Below, piece by piece: positions 12,501 through 27,500 of a stretch of 64,000 nt of DNA. The translations under genes were made by a program, and so were the position numbers. Within the stretch, counting starts at the first letter, position 1. Each line of letters opens with the position of its first letter. The notes beneath the pieces were generated by a model. That model worked only from the letters and a program-made list of their open reading frames with translations, did not search any database and was not told the origin of the DNA. Source of the DNA: Undaria pinnatifida (Eukaryota > Sar > Phaeophyceae > Laminariales > Alariaceae); the NCBI GenBank assembly GCA_012845835.1, contig JABAKD010000019.1:3247032-3311031 (forward strand), read 5' to 3'.

Positions 12501-15500
12501 AGGTCCTGAGGACCACGGCAACGCCGAGCACTGTCCCGTCGATGCTATCAAGCGCGAGCCCAAGCAAAGAAATCTGGATGACGGGTGCGCATGATTCGTT
12601 TGCTCCCACGGCAGCCCCCACGACAGCGCCATCTACCACCAACAGTGGTGTCGAAGGGGCTAGTGGTTCGCCCACTTCAACACCGACCCTAGAATCCCGC
12701 CATCCTTTGCTTTCAACCGTATTTCCGACAGGGAGAGCACAGGACGAAGAAAATTCACGTTCTTCCCCTACAAACACGCCTTTTGGAACTGCCCCGGCAG
12801 GGGTGACAGGCTCCCCGTCCTCCGCGCCATCGACAGCAAGCTCTAGTTTTGGCACGTTCAGGACTGCCATACCGTCTGCGAGTCAAACAGGAATTGATCA
12901 GAGTGGCGACTCACCCGTGGAGGTGATGCCATCACCAAGCCCAGCGGGTTCAGCGAAGCACGAGGGGGCGCAGGTGGGTAGTTCCTCGCCTTTGGCCGCT
13001 ACCGACGCTCCGACCCCCTCTTCTGCGTTTTTTTCGCCAACCAGGGAGACTTTAGCACCAAGTCCTATCTCTGGTACTGTTGTTCGGGGTATCGAAACGG
13101 CAGGACCAACGACGATCTCCTTTCAAGTGAGTGCAACTGCTTGTTTTCGTTGTCACCTTTGAGACGGGTACAGCTGCTGTTCTTGAGATCTGCCGCTTCA
13201 CCTGTGGTTCTACGTTTATGCCTCTAGAGTATGATTTTTGAACAATCCAAGATCGTCCTGTCTTGATCCGGAGAGTTTGAAGGGGGCGGGGTGTACTGAG
13301 TTTGTGCATGGCCGTAGTCGTATGACCATAGACCCTCGCATCCCTACTATGCCGGGACGAAGCACGTGTTTGGTTTTCACCAACCAGGCAGACATTGCTT
13401 GTACCAAGCGCGAAGCGCCGTGAGGTGCTCGGCGAGTCCCATGAAGGGCGAACTGCATCCTTCCAAGAACCTCTTGTAAGACGGACTTCGGCACCGTGTG
13501 CCTACTTCCTTGCTTTTGAATGACAGCGTCATGAGTTACGTTGTTTCTGGTGTGACCACTCCAGAGGCAGCAATGGGTATTATTTTGTAACTTCCTCGTG
13601 GGTGCCGTACCCTAGTCACACTACGTGATGCGATCATTCCCCTTGTGCGGAGTTAGGGTTCTCCACCCCGCACGAAATGATCTACTCGATGACCATCATG
13701 GTGAACGCCAAAAAACACAAAAACTTGGAGCAGGGGGCATATAACAGCACGTTGTTTCAAGCGAGAAACGACGAGCAAGCAGAACGTTATTTCACGAGAG
13801 AAATGACGAGCGAGTCATCCCGCGGTACAGGTTGCACTTTTACAGCCAAAAAAAGGTACCTGACCGGTTGGGCTCCTCAAGCGTGGAACTATCGGTTAGT
13901 ATGATAAATCTACGAGTATGTTTGCTTTAGGACTAAGGCATACCTGGAAGAAACGTCGATCGAGTTGCGTGAGTGAATGCCTTCAAATTCATGCTTCGGG
14001 GGAGATATTGAACTCGTCACGTTAGGAGTTCAGAAAGTTCTTAGATTCTGCTGCACCCCTAGCACGGAACGACTCGAGCAGACAGCACGGTATTTCAAGC
14101 GAGAAATGGCTATCTCCTCGTCTTGGTGACATACCCACATGATAAAACAATAAACCATACTAAGAAAAAATATAGAGCAAGCCTTTTGAAGGGTAGCTTC
14201 CCCTCCCACCTCCGTGCGACGAGCCTATGATAATGCCGGCCACCCCTGTCACTCCACGTAACCTCTGCGCCTGTCTCTTAAAACAAATACAGGACACCGA
14301 ACCACCCACCTATGAGGCACCTGAGCAAGTGGACCAACCACTGGGACCGATACCAGCCACTGCAGCGCCTTCACCAGTCATCAGCACCGTCGGGCCGACT
14401 TCTGAACCTACCGGACACTCTACAGCCATGACGTCGGGGCCGAGCCCTGAACAAAGCACTAGCGCCCCCTTTTTTGTCCCTCCAGCGGGGTCTGATTTTG
14501 GGGATGATGAAGTTGCTCCAGATGAAAGTGGAGGACCGGAGTCAACCGCACCAACCCCTGCCCCCACCGCGTTCGATAGAAGCGACACTCCGACAGTGGC
14601 CCCTGTTACCTCAAGGGTCACGACGCCCGCGCCAGTCTTGCTACAGACGCACTCACCTACTACTGGCAGCGGGCGTGCGCACGGCGAAAGCGGCGCCCCG
14701 ACTGGTTCTCCCACTCAAGGAGGCGATCACGGTCTTAATTTACCCGTGTATGACGTGCCTGAGCACACGGATAAACCACCACCATTGGGACCGGCGCCAG
14801 CGACTGCAGCGCCTTCACCAGTCACCAGCAGCATCGAACCGACGTCTGGCCCTACTGCGGAAATACCTTTTGTACACTCTTCAGCCCCGACATCGGGGCC
14901 GAGCCCTGGAAGCAGCACCAGCGCCCCCTTCTTTGTCCCCGCGGCGGGGTCTGATTCGGGGGGCTACGAAGTTGATCCTGACGAAGCTGGAGAACAGGAA
15001 TCAATCAAACCGACCGCATTCTCCACTGCTCTCGACAAAAGCAGCACTCCTGCCGTGGTGCGAGTTACCTCTAGGCCCACAGCGCCCACGTCAGTCGTAC
15101 TACAGACGCAAACACCTACGATCGATGGTGGGGATACGCACGGCGAAAGCAGTGCCCCAACGGGTTCTTCCACTCAAGGAAGCGATCGCGATCTTGAATC
15201 ATCGGATTATGAAGCGCCTGAGCACACAAATCAACCATTGGGACATACGCCAGCTACTGCAGCGCCTTCGCCAGCCACCAGTACCATCGAGCCGATGTCT
15301 GAACCTACTGGACACTCTACAACCCCGACGTCGGGGCCGAGCCCTGGGAGCAGCACTAGCGCACCCTTTTTGGTCTTCCCACGGGAGTCAGATTTTGGTG
15401 GCTTCGATATTGCTCCCAACGAAGGTGGAGAACGGGAATCAGCCGAACCGACCGCAGCTCCCACTTCTCTGGATGAAAGCGACACACCGACCATGGTGCA

Positions 15501-18500
15501 TATCACCTCAAGACCCACAACACCCACAGCAATCCAACCACAGACGCACTCACCTGCGACCCACGGCGGGGATGCTCAAGGCCAAAGCAGTGCCCCGACG
15601 TGTTCTCCCACTCAAGGAAGCGATCGTGGTCTTGATTCGCCCACGTTTGATGCACCTGAGCACACGGATCAACCACTACCAGTAGGGCCGGCACCAGCCA
15701 CGCCAACGCCTTCACCAGTCACCAGTGCCATCGGGCCAACGTCTGACTCTACTGTGGAGAGACCTTTTTTACACTCTTTAGCCCCGACGGCGGGGCCGAG
15801 CCCTGGAAGCAGCACCAGAGCCCCCTTTCTTGTTCCCCCAGCGGGGTCTGATTCGGGGGGCTACGAAGTTGCTCCCAACGAAGCTGGAGAACAGGAATCA
15901 ACCAAACCGACCGCATTCCCCACTGCTCTCGATATAAACGAAACTCCTACGGTGGCGCCAGATACCTCTAGGCCCACAACGCCCGCGCCGGTCTTACCAC
16001 ATACGCAATCTCCTACGACCGGTGGTGGGGATGCGCACAGCGGAAGCAGTGCCCCCGCGGGTTCTCCCACCCAAGAAAGCGATCGAAGCATTTCATCACC
16101 AGCGTATGAAGTGCCTGAGCACACGAGCCAACCACTATCATTGGGACCGGCGCCAGCCACGGCAACGCCTTCTCCAGTCACCAGTACCATCGGGTCGACG
16201 CCGAACCCTGCTGTGGAAGGATATTTTTTACACTCTTCAGTCCCGACATCGGGACCGAGTTCTGGAAGAAGCACCAGAGGCCCCGTCTTTGTCCCCCCCG
16301 CAGGGTCTGACTTTGAGAGCTACGATATCGCTCCCGTGGAAGGGGGGGGGAAAGAACCAACCAAACTGACCGCAGCTCCCACTGCTCTCGATAGAAGCGA
16401 TACTCCGACGGTGGCGCCAGATACCTCTAGGTCCACAACGCTGGCGCCAGTCTCACTGCAGACGAATTCACCTACAACCGGCGGTGAGGACCCGCACGGC
16501 GAGCGCAGTGCCCCGACGGGTTCTCCCACTCAAGGAAGCAATCGCGGTCTTGAATCCCCAGCGTATGAAGTGCCCGAGCACACGGAACAACCACAACCAA
16601 TGGGACCGGCGCCAGCCACTGCAGCGCCTTCACCAGTCACCAGTACCATTGGGCCTACCTCTTACCCTACTTTGGAAGGATCTTTCGTACACTCTACAGC
16701 ACCCACGTCGGCGCCGAGCCCTGCAAGAAGCACCAGAGGCCCCGTCTTTGTCCCCCCCGCGCAGTCTGATTCTGGGGGTTACAATATCGCTCCCGACGAA
16801 GGGGGGGGGGCAGAGACAACGGAACCGACCGCAGCTCCCACTGTTCTCGATAAGAGCGACACTCCGACGGGGTTGTCAGTTACGTCTAGCCCCACAACGC
16901 CTGCGCCAGTCTTGCTCCAGACACAATCACCTGCGGCCGGTAGCGGGGATGCCCACGGCGAAAGCAGTGCCCCGACGGGTTCTCCCACTCAAGGAAGCGA
17001 CCGCGGTCTTGAATCACCAGGGTATGAATTGCCTGAGCGCACGGATCAACCACTACCATTGGGACCTACGCCAGCCACTTCAACGAGTTCACCAATCACC
17101 AGCATCAGGCCTACCTCGAACCCTTCATCAGAAAAAGGCTCGGCGCACTCTACAGCCCCGACGTCTGGACCGAGTCCCGGAAGCAGTGCCGTCGCCCCCT
17201 CTTTTGTTCCCCCAGCGGGATCTGATTTTGAGGACTACGATGTTGATCCCGACGAAGGTGGAGGACGAGAATCAACCGAACGAACTGCAGCCCCGACTGC
17301 TCTCGATACAAACGACACCCCTACGGTGGCCCCAGTGACCTCTAGGCCCACAACGCCCGCGCCGGTCTTACTACAAACGCAACCCCCTGCGACCGGTGGT
17401 GGGGATGCGCACGCTGAAAGCAGTGCCCCGACTGGTTCTCCCACCCAAGGAAGAGATCGTGGGCTTCCACCCGCTGTCGATGGTGGCCTACCGACTCCTG
17501 CCCCTACTTCGCTCGGCCAAGGCCGATGGACGTGGTCGCTTCAGCTCGGGGGTGAGGGTGCTGGTACCGGACGCGCGCTCGTCACGGGTGTCGGTGACTA
17601 CGCGGACAACATGTACCTTGTGGGGGCAGAAGAAAGCATTTCCAACTCTACATGTAAGAGAGCTAGAGTTGCCTTTTTCCCCGTGTTGTTCGGGTCCTGG
17701 GTGTAGGGTTGAGAAGGTAGGGTGGATGTATACCATAGGTTTTGTTACAGTATCCCGAGCAGTTGGTGGACTCCGGAATTGCTCGTCGCCGCCGGTGGTC
17801 CGTTCGTTACCACCAAAACAATGTCCTCGCCGTTACACAATAGGTATCTCTTGTGATGTAAATATATAGGTTCTCCTACCGTGCCACGGTTGTCGAGGGG
17901 GCTTAAAGTTCACATGTTTTTTAGAACGTCATATTTAGACAGAAATACGATGTAATGGGTACCTTGGAACCTCGCTGGAAGGTGTACGAAAGCGTCAGTC
18001 TCGGTTGATCGTTTGGAAATGACATGGGAAAGTGCATCATAGCATAACACGTATCCGCGACCGTCGCGCGATGTTGTACAAACTGGCGCCGTTCGACACC
18101 AACAACACTGATGCTTTTCCTCTACACCCACCATTCGGACCCCAGCCGAGATCAGCGAGGCAAGTCGTTGGCGGCAAAGGCGGCTGCAGACAGGCGCTGG
18201 ACAAGACGTATTCATAGCCTCCTTCTCTACCAACGGTGAAGCGGTGAGATAAACGATGCCAGGGGTGGGGGAGAGAAGAAGGTACAGCAGTGAACGACGG
18301 AGCCATGCGATGCTGAGTTGCATTGTTTTCGTAGGCAGAAACTTGATTGATTCGCTTAAACAGCACTCGTGCTTTCTTTTCCGCACGTTACATGTCCCTC
18401 GCAGCTCTGGGATCAAACGTTTGGCTCTGACGGGGACGACTTCGCGCTTTGCACCGCGGCCGGCGAAGAGGAGATTGTCATTGGCGGTTACACCACGGGC

Positions 18501-21500
18501 GGGCTCTACTCCGACGACAACGGTAAATAGATCCCCGCACCCAACGAGGGACCGAAAATAAAAACCTTACCTACGTCCTTCGCGCGTCTCATACTTCGTC
18601 CATTCATTGTCAACATTCTGCAAAAGTGTTCGCCTGAAAAGGGGTTCCCAGGGCTCTCGCTCTCGCTCTAGTACGAAGAGGTTCCGATAGCCAATCTTTT
18701 GCTGGTCGTTGAAACCTTGTATCCGTTGATTATCGAAACATGTTGTTTGCTCCGGAAACAAACGTAGGGGGGTTCACCTAAACTATTTTTCTCCTGTGCG
18801 TCTAGGCGATGGTGCGGGTGGTGGGGAAGGAGGGGGCGTTGGGGAGGGGGGAGGGGGGAGGGGGGGGGATGAATTGGAACAACGGCATGGATGGCTCTAG
18901 AAAGATAATGAGGCGATATCAACTGCGCGGCAGTGTATATTACTTGGGCAGATTTCGATGTTAGGTGGGGCGTTTGAGCAAGAGGAAGCGGGGAAAAAGG
19001 GGAAGGGTTTTTAACGGCTTTAGGTCGCATAGATGTAGGGGTTTGTTATACGCGTGAGACGAACCAGCTCGTACTGTTTGACGAACCAGCGGTGATAACT
19101 CGAACGCCTTCCTCAATGGCTCAAGGTTTGCTCTATCGTCTCCCCCGAAAAGTGGAAGGCAACTAACATCTTGAGTTAGTGTGAGTGAATCAAAAATAAC
19201 TAACAACGTACCCTCCACACTACCCCCCTCCCTCCTGCTGAGGTTGGCGTCAGTTGGCAACGACGCTGTAAAACACGCCTCCCACAACGTAAGCTAGACC
19301 TCCAGGATGCCGTATTATTAATAAATTTGAGGCTGTCATTGAACACGCAAGAAAGTACGCACAAGGTGAAGACGTCCGCCCCACAAGTGGTTCTTAATAG
19401 AATGCAGCTCACCCTTCATGCGACTCGCCGAACACCTCACAGTGCTTCGCGCTTGGTGCACGCGATGTCTGTCTGGTTTGTGAAAGCCCGACGCGCTCCA
19501 TCCCAGCATTATTGGGATGCGAGGATCAATGGTCGTTAGACTATGGATATGCACTGAACGAGTACACCCCCCTGCATATGCTACTCCCAGGTACCTATAT
19601 GTGTACCGGTACGAAGTACGCATACCATCGTCTCCCCGAATGCCGAGACTAAATAATAACATGCCGTCTCTTGAAACCCGCGTTGCATCGTGGCCACCGC
19701 GTGACTCGCAGCGGGGCTGGACGACGCCTTCTTGGCCTTCATTCACCCCCGTAGGGGAACAGTTACGGGCGGGTGGCAGTTTGGTGGAACTACATCGGAG
19801 CGTTTGTACGCACTGCGAGTGGATGAAGAGAGCGGGGACGTCATCGTCGGGGGGTATACCACTGCCGCCCTGTTCGCCGCTAATGGTGGGTCGATGTTGT
19901 TGAGTTACAGCTGTGCTAATCATTCGCTGCGTATCTGGAACATGAAGTTGTTCATGGGGTTACGATTCCAAGTTTCTCGAAGCCGGAAATTGGGTGGTAG
20001 TTTTAAGAGCTTATCGAGTGATTGGTTTAAGAAGCAATAGTTGCAGCCGATACCGTAGAGACACGAAAGCTATGCGGTACGAGTAAAGGATGCACCGTTT
20101 TCCTCTTCTGAGGGTGGTTGCTTGTGAGGAGCTCTGTACCTCGCCTCAAAATTTATCTTGAGTAAACTGAAAGCGCGATCCGATGAACAAATCCATGGCC
20201 TAGGAATGATTATGCCAAAAACAAAACAAACATAGCGCGACACAAGAATGGCATTCCTCGTCGTTAGGATAAAAAGGGACAAAAGGCGATACCGCTATCG
20301 TGCACGCCGCTAGCATCCGTCGACCCGTCTAATTTCGGTTACCGTCATTTGGACATCCTGTGGGAGGGCGTTGAAGTGATGACAGCATCAAGCTACATGT
20401 TTCTATATGCACGCATGAAGTTTTCGATCGTAGCGCTCCTTGGTTGCTACACGCGTCCAACCCCGCATCGCTTCTGCATGAAAAATGTGTCGAAGACATT
20501 GCGCGCTCGATGACCGCGGCGCGCCTGCTGCTCGCAGTTGACGTGAAGAGAATGCCGCCTTTCGCAAGCAATGCCTGATTCCGATCGCGGAAAGAAGGGG
20601 CTGCCAACTCACGAGATGCATACAGTGTTTGACCTTGTCCTCGCTCTGCTGAGCACAGCACGTAGGGGGCGGCGGATCAGTAAATGCAAGCCTCTCGGCT
20701 TGTTCATGTTTATCGTTGTGCCCACCTGCCGTCATTTCATTTTGCGAGGGACACACGCAATGACAACGAGCCCAACATACCTCTCCGGTAGCTTTCTTTG
20801 CCCAGGACTCGTCACCTGAGGAGCTTTTATGTCTCACCAGAATCATCTCTCGGTACGAGTTGCACTTTTGGGGCCAAGCATTTCTGACGGGTTGACCTCA
20901 GTTAGTATGACAACTCTACGAGTATAATAGATGTTTTAGGACTGTCGCGTAGAAATGAAGGTCAGGTTGCGCGGACGAACGCCTTCCAAGTCGTGTTACG
21001 GGTGAGATGTCGAGCTCCTCGTGTTAGGAGCTCAGAAACTTTTGCTTCGCTCGTATAGTGGGGTGCCTGCCATGGCCTAGGCATACAGCCACCAGCAGAT
21101 GGCACTCAACCCAGGGTGTTCGAGCGATGCATCAGCTGGGAACACATGCTTACGGCAGGTGGAGGTGCACCCTTAGGGTTTTTCCTTCTAAGGGTGGCGG
21201 CTTATTAATTAGCTCTACTCTTCACCCAAAACACTGGTTTTGAGTCACCTGAAAGTACAGCCCGATGAACAAACCCATGACATAGGTATACCCCAATATA
21301 TATTATGTACATATTTTCCGAAGCAAGAATAATCTTCCGACGCTTCCATATATAGGTTAAGGAGCCCCGGCCATTCAGAAAACATTCGCCAAATTATTGA
21401 AACAGAGCGCCACCTCTACAGTAGCATGCATGTTAACGCATACGCCCCCCAGAGATAAATGTTGTTGGATCGAAAAAAAAGTGCAATCCGATCGTACGAC

Positions 21501-24500
21501 GCATGATATAACAGCATGCATCTTATCCGGCCGCCTTCTCGTCCCGCGCGTGCTGCCCGTACGTTAGAGGGGTCATCTTCCCAGTTCTTGATGGCGCGGT
21601 TGAACCGGACGGAGATCCTGCGTTCCCCTGGGCTGTTGGACCTGTCTGAAGAATCCAGCAAGGCGGTCGTGTGGGGTTGGCAGAACTACAGTGCAACCGC
21701 CATTCCCGAGGTACCCATGATCGCTTGTTGACGACGACATGCATCGTTTATAATCGAGCTATTGTGCGTTCCGAATATTAACTCTCGCATGTGTTTAGCT
21801 GTCCGGCGCCATCATTGCGGGCCTCTTACGTTGCTGGGGTTGCTCGTCTTCTTTTCGTCCTCGAACCACAGTTGAGCGATGGTGCCATGTTTCATTTTGG
21901 GAGGGGTTCAAAGGCTGAGAAATCACTTGTCCGCCACGGCTGTCATACAACGTTTGCGTGCGAGGGTAATGCAGCGCCTACATTATGCCCGAAGGCACAA
22001 TCCGCTCTTCACCAACCTCCAAAATATTGGCTTTCTTCCGATATGCAGGCGATTGTTTCCCTCGTGGTTGATTCTACAAGAGGCACCGCGACTGCCCTCG
22101 GTGTGAGGGGGTTGCCACCAGGGTCAAGCCCGCGCGATTCCGAGTACGTCCTGGAAAGCGAAGATTCGACTTCCGTTGTCGTGTCTCTGGATCTTGACGA
22201 CGGTGAGAGGACAAAAGTTTTGCTGTTCTAGACTTTTGATTTATCTTGGTTGCCGTTGATTCCTACATCCACGATCCTTGGCTACGGTAATGTTCGTCGA
22301 AAGAGGTGTCTTGACTCGGGTCCAAACCAAACCGGTCGTTGCTTTCACGCGCTTCAATATCCTAAGAATCGGTAAAAAACGAAAAATATGCCATAGTGGG
22401 GAGAAAATATCACGCCGCTCCGCGGTGAAGGGACAACTAACAATGTAATCAACGGACATCAATCATAGCGCTCAGCAACGTCTTATCCCAGGTGCGTCGC
22501 TGGTGTGTAGACGCATGTATGCTATCGCAGACGTGCACGTGTTTTTCCCGCAACTCCGCACTTTACGAAGTACTCTATACCTCGCCCAGAAACTGAATTT
22601 CAGCAAACTGAAAGTGTTTTTATGTTTTTGTGATGAACAACCCCATGACCTTGGTACACAAAACGGTTCCTTTTCTTGAAAAAACCAAAATGACGTTCCG
22701 ACGATGTTGGGTCAAGATGGGTTAAGGAGTTCCCGTCGTTCGGGAAAACAAAATATGCCGAAAAGATGTCACCTCTACGGTTGCATTGTTATGTACCTGA
22801 ACTAAACAGTTGGAGCTTCGAAGTCAGCAGCCCGCATGATGTCGGTGCGCCCCCCACCGTGCGCAGGGTCACCGTTGTTCTAATCGTGCTCAATTTTTAC
22901 AGCCCCCTCAGAAACACCTCCATCGTGCTACAAGATTCTTCATAACAACCGCACTTAGCCACACACTGAAAAAAGGCCGAGGGGGCCTTGCTAACTTGTC
23001 CGCCCCTTTCATGTGCCGCTACCCACCGGTCTGATTCAAGTGGCCGGTCTAAAGCTAACCAGATTTTGTGCCCATGTTTCGCGTGTATAAGGCAAGCCTC
23101 GGGGTCTCAATTCCGAACACCTCTCATGTTCTCGGCTCTTCTCCCTCGCCTCCTTTACAATGAAAGGTGCGGTGCTGTGGAGCTCTGACGATCTAAACGG
23201 ATTGGGCATGGGAATCGCAGTCGATGGGGCTTCCGGCGAGGTGTACGTGGCGGGCTTTACCTCGTCGGAGGGTGGGGCGGACACGGTCGCCGTACACAAG
23301 GTACGAGCTGCGGCGGCCTTGGCGTCAATGCCCTGTCGACGTGAACCTTTACTAAGCGCAGAGGGACACACACTACGGTGGGTAGAGGTGTGCTTTTTGG
23401 CCTTTTGAGGCCCGTTAGTACTTGAGTAGAGGTGCGTTTTTTTTCTTCTGAGGCTCCTATTAACCACTTGAGGAGATCTGTACCTCGTCTAAAAAACCGA
23501 CTTATTAATAGACAAAACAGAAACTGCGAACCGATGAGCGAATCAATGGCCGAGGACTGATTCTACGATAGTCCCTCCCAAAACCATTGATTTTCTTTAA
23601 CGAACGTTTCATCATCATCATCATGGCTGCTCGATACGAGGAAGGATGCTATGAAAAGTATATGTTCACGTATGTTCTTGTTCGCGAAGGACTACCACTA
23701 CTATCAACCGATGACGTCGGGGTGGCAAAGGGCACCGCGTTTCAGGAGATACGGCCGTGGTGTGATTTCAAAACCGGCGATTTCGTCAAAGAAAAATTGG
23801 GGGGGCTACCACCGTAGAATGACTCCTAGCTACGTAGGTACACAAACAATTTTTTTTGCGAAATAAGAATGGCGTATTTCGGCGATTGTGGGGGGAAGGT
23901 CCACCCTCTTACCCTCTATCAGAAAAGCAAAATACCCTGGTATTCGAAACGCTCGACGCCTATCATAGCACGCGGCTGCGGTTATGCATGACACCTCGCG
24001 GTGGTCAACCTTATTGCATTCCACACTAAAGAGCTAGCGTAGCAATGTTACCTTCAGTGCCTAAAAGGCCAAAATATTATGGTCTTCATAATATCAAAGG
24101 GTACTGCTTATATTCCCTGCCGCACGCGGATGAGCGGTTGCAGATTCGATCGTTGGCTCTTGAAGGGCGTATCAAGAGCCACGCGGTCATCCTGCAGGGT
24201 TCGAAGAGAGATTGCTTTCGTTAAAAACGACCCGTCGGTATGGTCCGAATCGAACCATTACGCCCTTCGGAAAAACAGTTGGTCCTTTCTTCGTTCAATA
24301 CGCCATTAGTCAGAGGAACAATAAAGCTCGCCTATATTTGTAAGTAAGGGTGCTGTATGGCGGCGCCTCTTGTCGACCGTTTAACCACTGAAATACGTAT
24401 CTAACTCTTATTTCACACGTTTCCCCACCTGAAACGTGAGTGTAGTTTATTATACTTCACGCAACATGCCTTCAAAAGCATTTGAAACCGTGTCCGCATC

Positions 24501-27500
24501 CTAGAACACGTGCCTTGCTAGGCTCCCTGGGTAATGCACAAACAAATTCTAAAGGGTTTCAGAGGTCTTGCGCAACGAGCTTCGCTTGTCTGAGACCCCG
24601 CAGGAGCTTTACACTGGATCCTATACAAAGTTATTTACGATGTTGCCCCTGAGCGTGTGGCGTAGACGAGATTTGTCCTGTGGTGAGCAAGAAGAACGTA
24701 AACACCAGGTATGCATTATGCACTGGTTGGCGTGCGGAATATGGTTCAGGCTGGCGAATAGATTTCGTACTGGCTGGAGGTAAGAACGGCGTGTGGAATA
24801 TGTAACCGACTGGTGGTGATGTCTCCACCTCACCCGTGCCCTTCGGATACCCACGCCCGCTGCCAACTGCCGTGACCACCACCTCATTGCCAGCTTGGAA
24901 CCACTGGTGACACTAGTTGGAGCTACGAGGCGACTTCCAAGGGAGTTCTGGAAGGAAGGGCATTCGATATCGATATAATCGGAGATAGTACCGTCGTTGT
25001 CGCTGGATTCGCCGGTGACGGGGCCACCAGTTCGCGTGGTGAGACATATCAGTAGGACTCGGCATCCAAAGTTTGGGCGTTAGATATACTTGCTGCACCG
25101 AAGTCGTGGCAGAGGCATAGGGGGTGCGATGGCGCGGTCCGCCGAATCTTTTGGCAAAAGGTTTCGTTCGCGTAGAGCTTGAGCCAGGAAGACCGCTGAC
25201 CATTGCGTACTCTTGTAAAAAAAAAACGACGTTTCAATTAATTGTGGAGTGCGACCCACTGGTTGCTAGGGAGTTATTCTTCGAAAGACCGTCTCCCGTG
25301 CCAAGTTATGTTTTGGCTCGTTCTTCTCCGTGAAGGGGTTTCTCCCTGGCTTTCTACAATGTATAACGTCCTATCTTAACCCGTCCACTACACGCTCTTA
25401 ATTTACCTCCCCGTAGACCCTGCAGAAGGGTATTGCTTAAAGTCGGAGACGTTGTTGCTGAGGCAGGCAAGACCCTTCAAAGTAACCTCTGACTCTTTCA
25501 CAAAAGCATTCGTACAATATTGGAGGTATGTTCTTGTTCGAGGCATGCAAAACGCTAACGCGACCCTTCGCCGTAGCTACTGCCCCCTCCCCCCCCCCCC
25601 CCCCCGCCCTTGTATCACCTCCCCGAAGCCCGAAACTAGTTGAGTAGCATGTATGAGCCAACCCCCATTATTTCCCAAAAAGAATTCATGAGCGATTTGA
25701 TTTCCTCCCAATTGCCAGATACCTTCACCCTTCTGCTGGACACATCCGACGGGTCTGAGAAATGCTACTACCAGGTCGGCACGGAATCGACCGACGTGAT
25801 CAGCGACGTGCTGGTGGGGCAGTCGGCCGAGGGCTCTTCGTACCCGGGCGTAACCGTCGCCGGTTACACGGAGGGGTCGCTTGCCGGGCCGAACGGTGAG
25901 GCAGGCCCGAGTGGTGTCCGAAACGCCGACATTGCTGCCGCGGAGTGCTCTTAAAAGACGCGACAGAAACGCCGACATTGCTGCTGAAAATTATCTTCAA
26001 ACGACGCGACAGAACGCGCGCATTGCCGTTAAAAAATGCTCGATAAGATGTGACGGTGTGCATGGTAACATTGCCATGGTGTTTGGGTGGGTTGGAAAGG
26101 GATGGACTCTCAGGTGTTTTTTTTTTTCACCATGAGAGGCGATGTATCATACTTTTTTCAAGATTCGAGGGCGTAACCAGTAGCAAACGACCATACCTCC
26201 TTTCTCACGGCTAGGCTCGAGCCACTCGCACGAGTACCTCCGCACCTTATTGACGAAATCATTTCGACGGTTTTTCTTGGCCCAGCGTAGCAAACTGTTC
26301 CATTTCGGATTCACATCGAAAAAACAAAAAACGGAAAATCGGGGGTCACTCGCGCGACTGACCCGAGCCACACTGCAAGATGTTATCCTCCAAAACTGAC
26401 CCCCTTATCATGGCCTTAGTCTAGTACGAGAGATAGACAGTACGTAGGGTTACAAAAGAGGAACTTGAGCTTTCCTCGGGTCACGACCTCAGCGAGGGTC
26501 GGGTCCGGAAGGTTTCGAATGGCGCGGATCAAGTCCGGTCGGACCAGGGGGTGCTCGAAACTTTCACGGGTCGGGTCCGGAGTTTTTTAAGCTCATGGGT
26601 TGGGTCGGGGGTCCGGCCGACCAGAAACCGACACGACCCGCGAGAAAGTGACCCGTGAAAATATAAACTGATAATTACCAGTAGTTGTTTGGACTGCTTT
26701 TGGAGAAGACGTCAGCAAATGTGACTTTCCCAAAGAGGGGGGTGTTGCGCGACGGGAGATATCCCCTCCCCAAGGGCGCCGTACCATCGTCACCTCTACT
26801 GCAGTGGTGGATACGCATAGTAAAACGCACCTCAAGCGATATCAGCCAACCGCAACCAAGGGGCGGTAGTTATCAAAATTTTGGAACCCGACGCGAGAGC
26901 TCTTCTTCCGTTGGACGATGATGGTTTTGGCCCACTGCCGAGGAAGCGTGCAAGCGGATTTTGTTATACTACAGCGGGAGCGCTCGCATCGACGGGAACT
27001 CTGCACAGCGTAACTGCTTCAATGATATTAAGGATGAAGGTCGAAAAAAAAGAAACCATTTGATCAGGTTTTACTCTCCGGAGGGCCCTGCTGCTCGTAC
27101 AGAAAACGGCATGTACAGAGAGCATCGCACGCCACCATAGCCAGCGCGAATACAACGACCATGCACGACGGCGGTTTGGATATATAATGTCGTGACATTG
27201 TCTTCCACTGACAACCAACACTGTCAACATTTACAATAACTTCCTTCTTTTTCGGGGCAAAATTTTTTTTCATGGATCATGACCCGTCGAGTCAGGACGT
27301 TCCCAAAATCTCGCGGGTCGAACCGGGTCGGGTCAGGAGATAGTTCGGACTCTCGCGGGTCGGAACGGGTCGGGTCAGGTGGTTTTCCAATCTCACGGGT
27401 CGGTTCGGGTCACGCTGACACAACCCCGACCCGCGGGGAGGTGACCCGACCCATGAATAGCCCTGTCTTTTTTTGTGGGTTTCCCGTGCTTCGTCTCCTA

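Noticed and set aside
7117-12870. Several long minus-strand open frames rich in Gly, Val and Asp
   Set aside because: They mirror the PTS-rich codons of the plus-strand mucin exon and repeat with it; no independent features.
14474-17338. Other plus-strand frames rich in Arg, Gln and Pro
   Set aside because: Out-of-frame readings of the 459-bp repeats.
23587-23817. 76-codon frame starting MAARYEEG
   Set aside because: It lies wholly inside MITE family 2 and is not kept open in the other copies.
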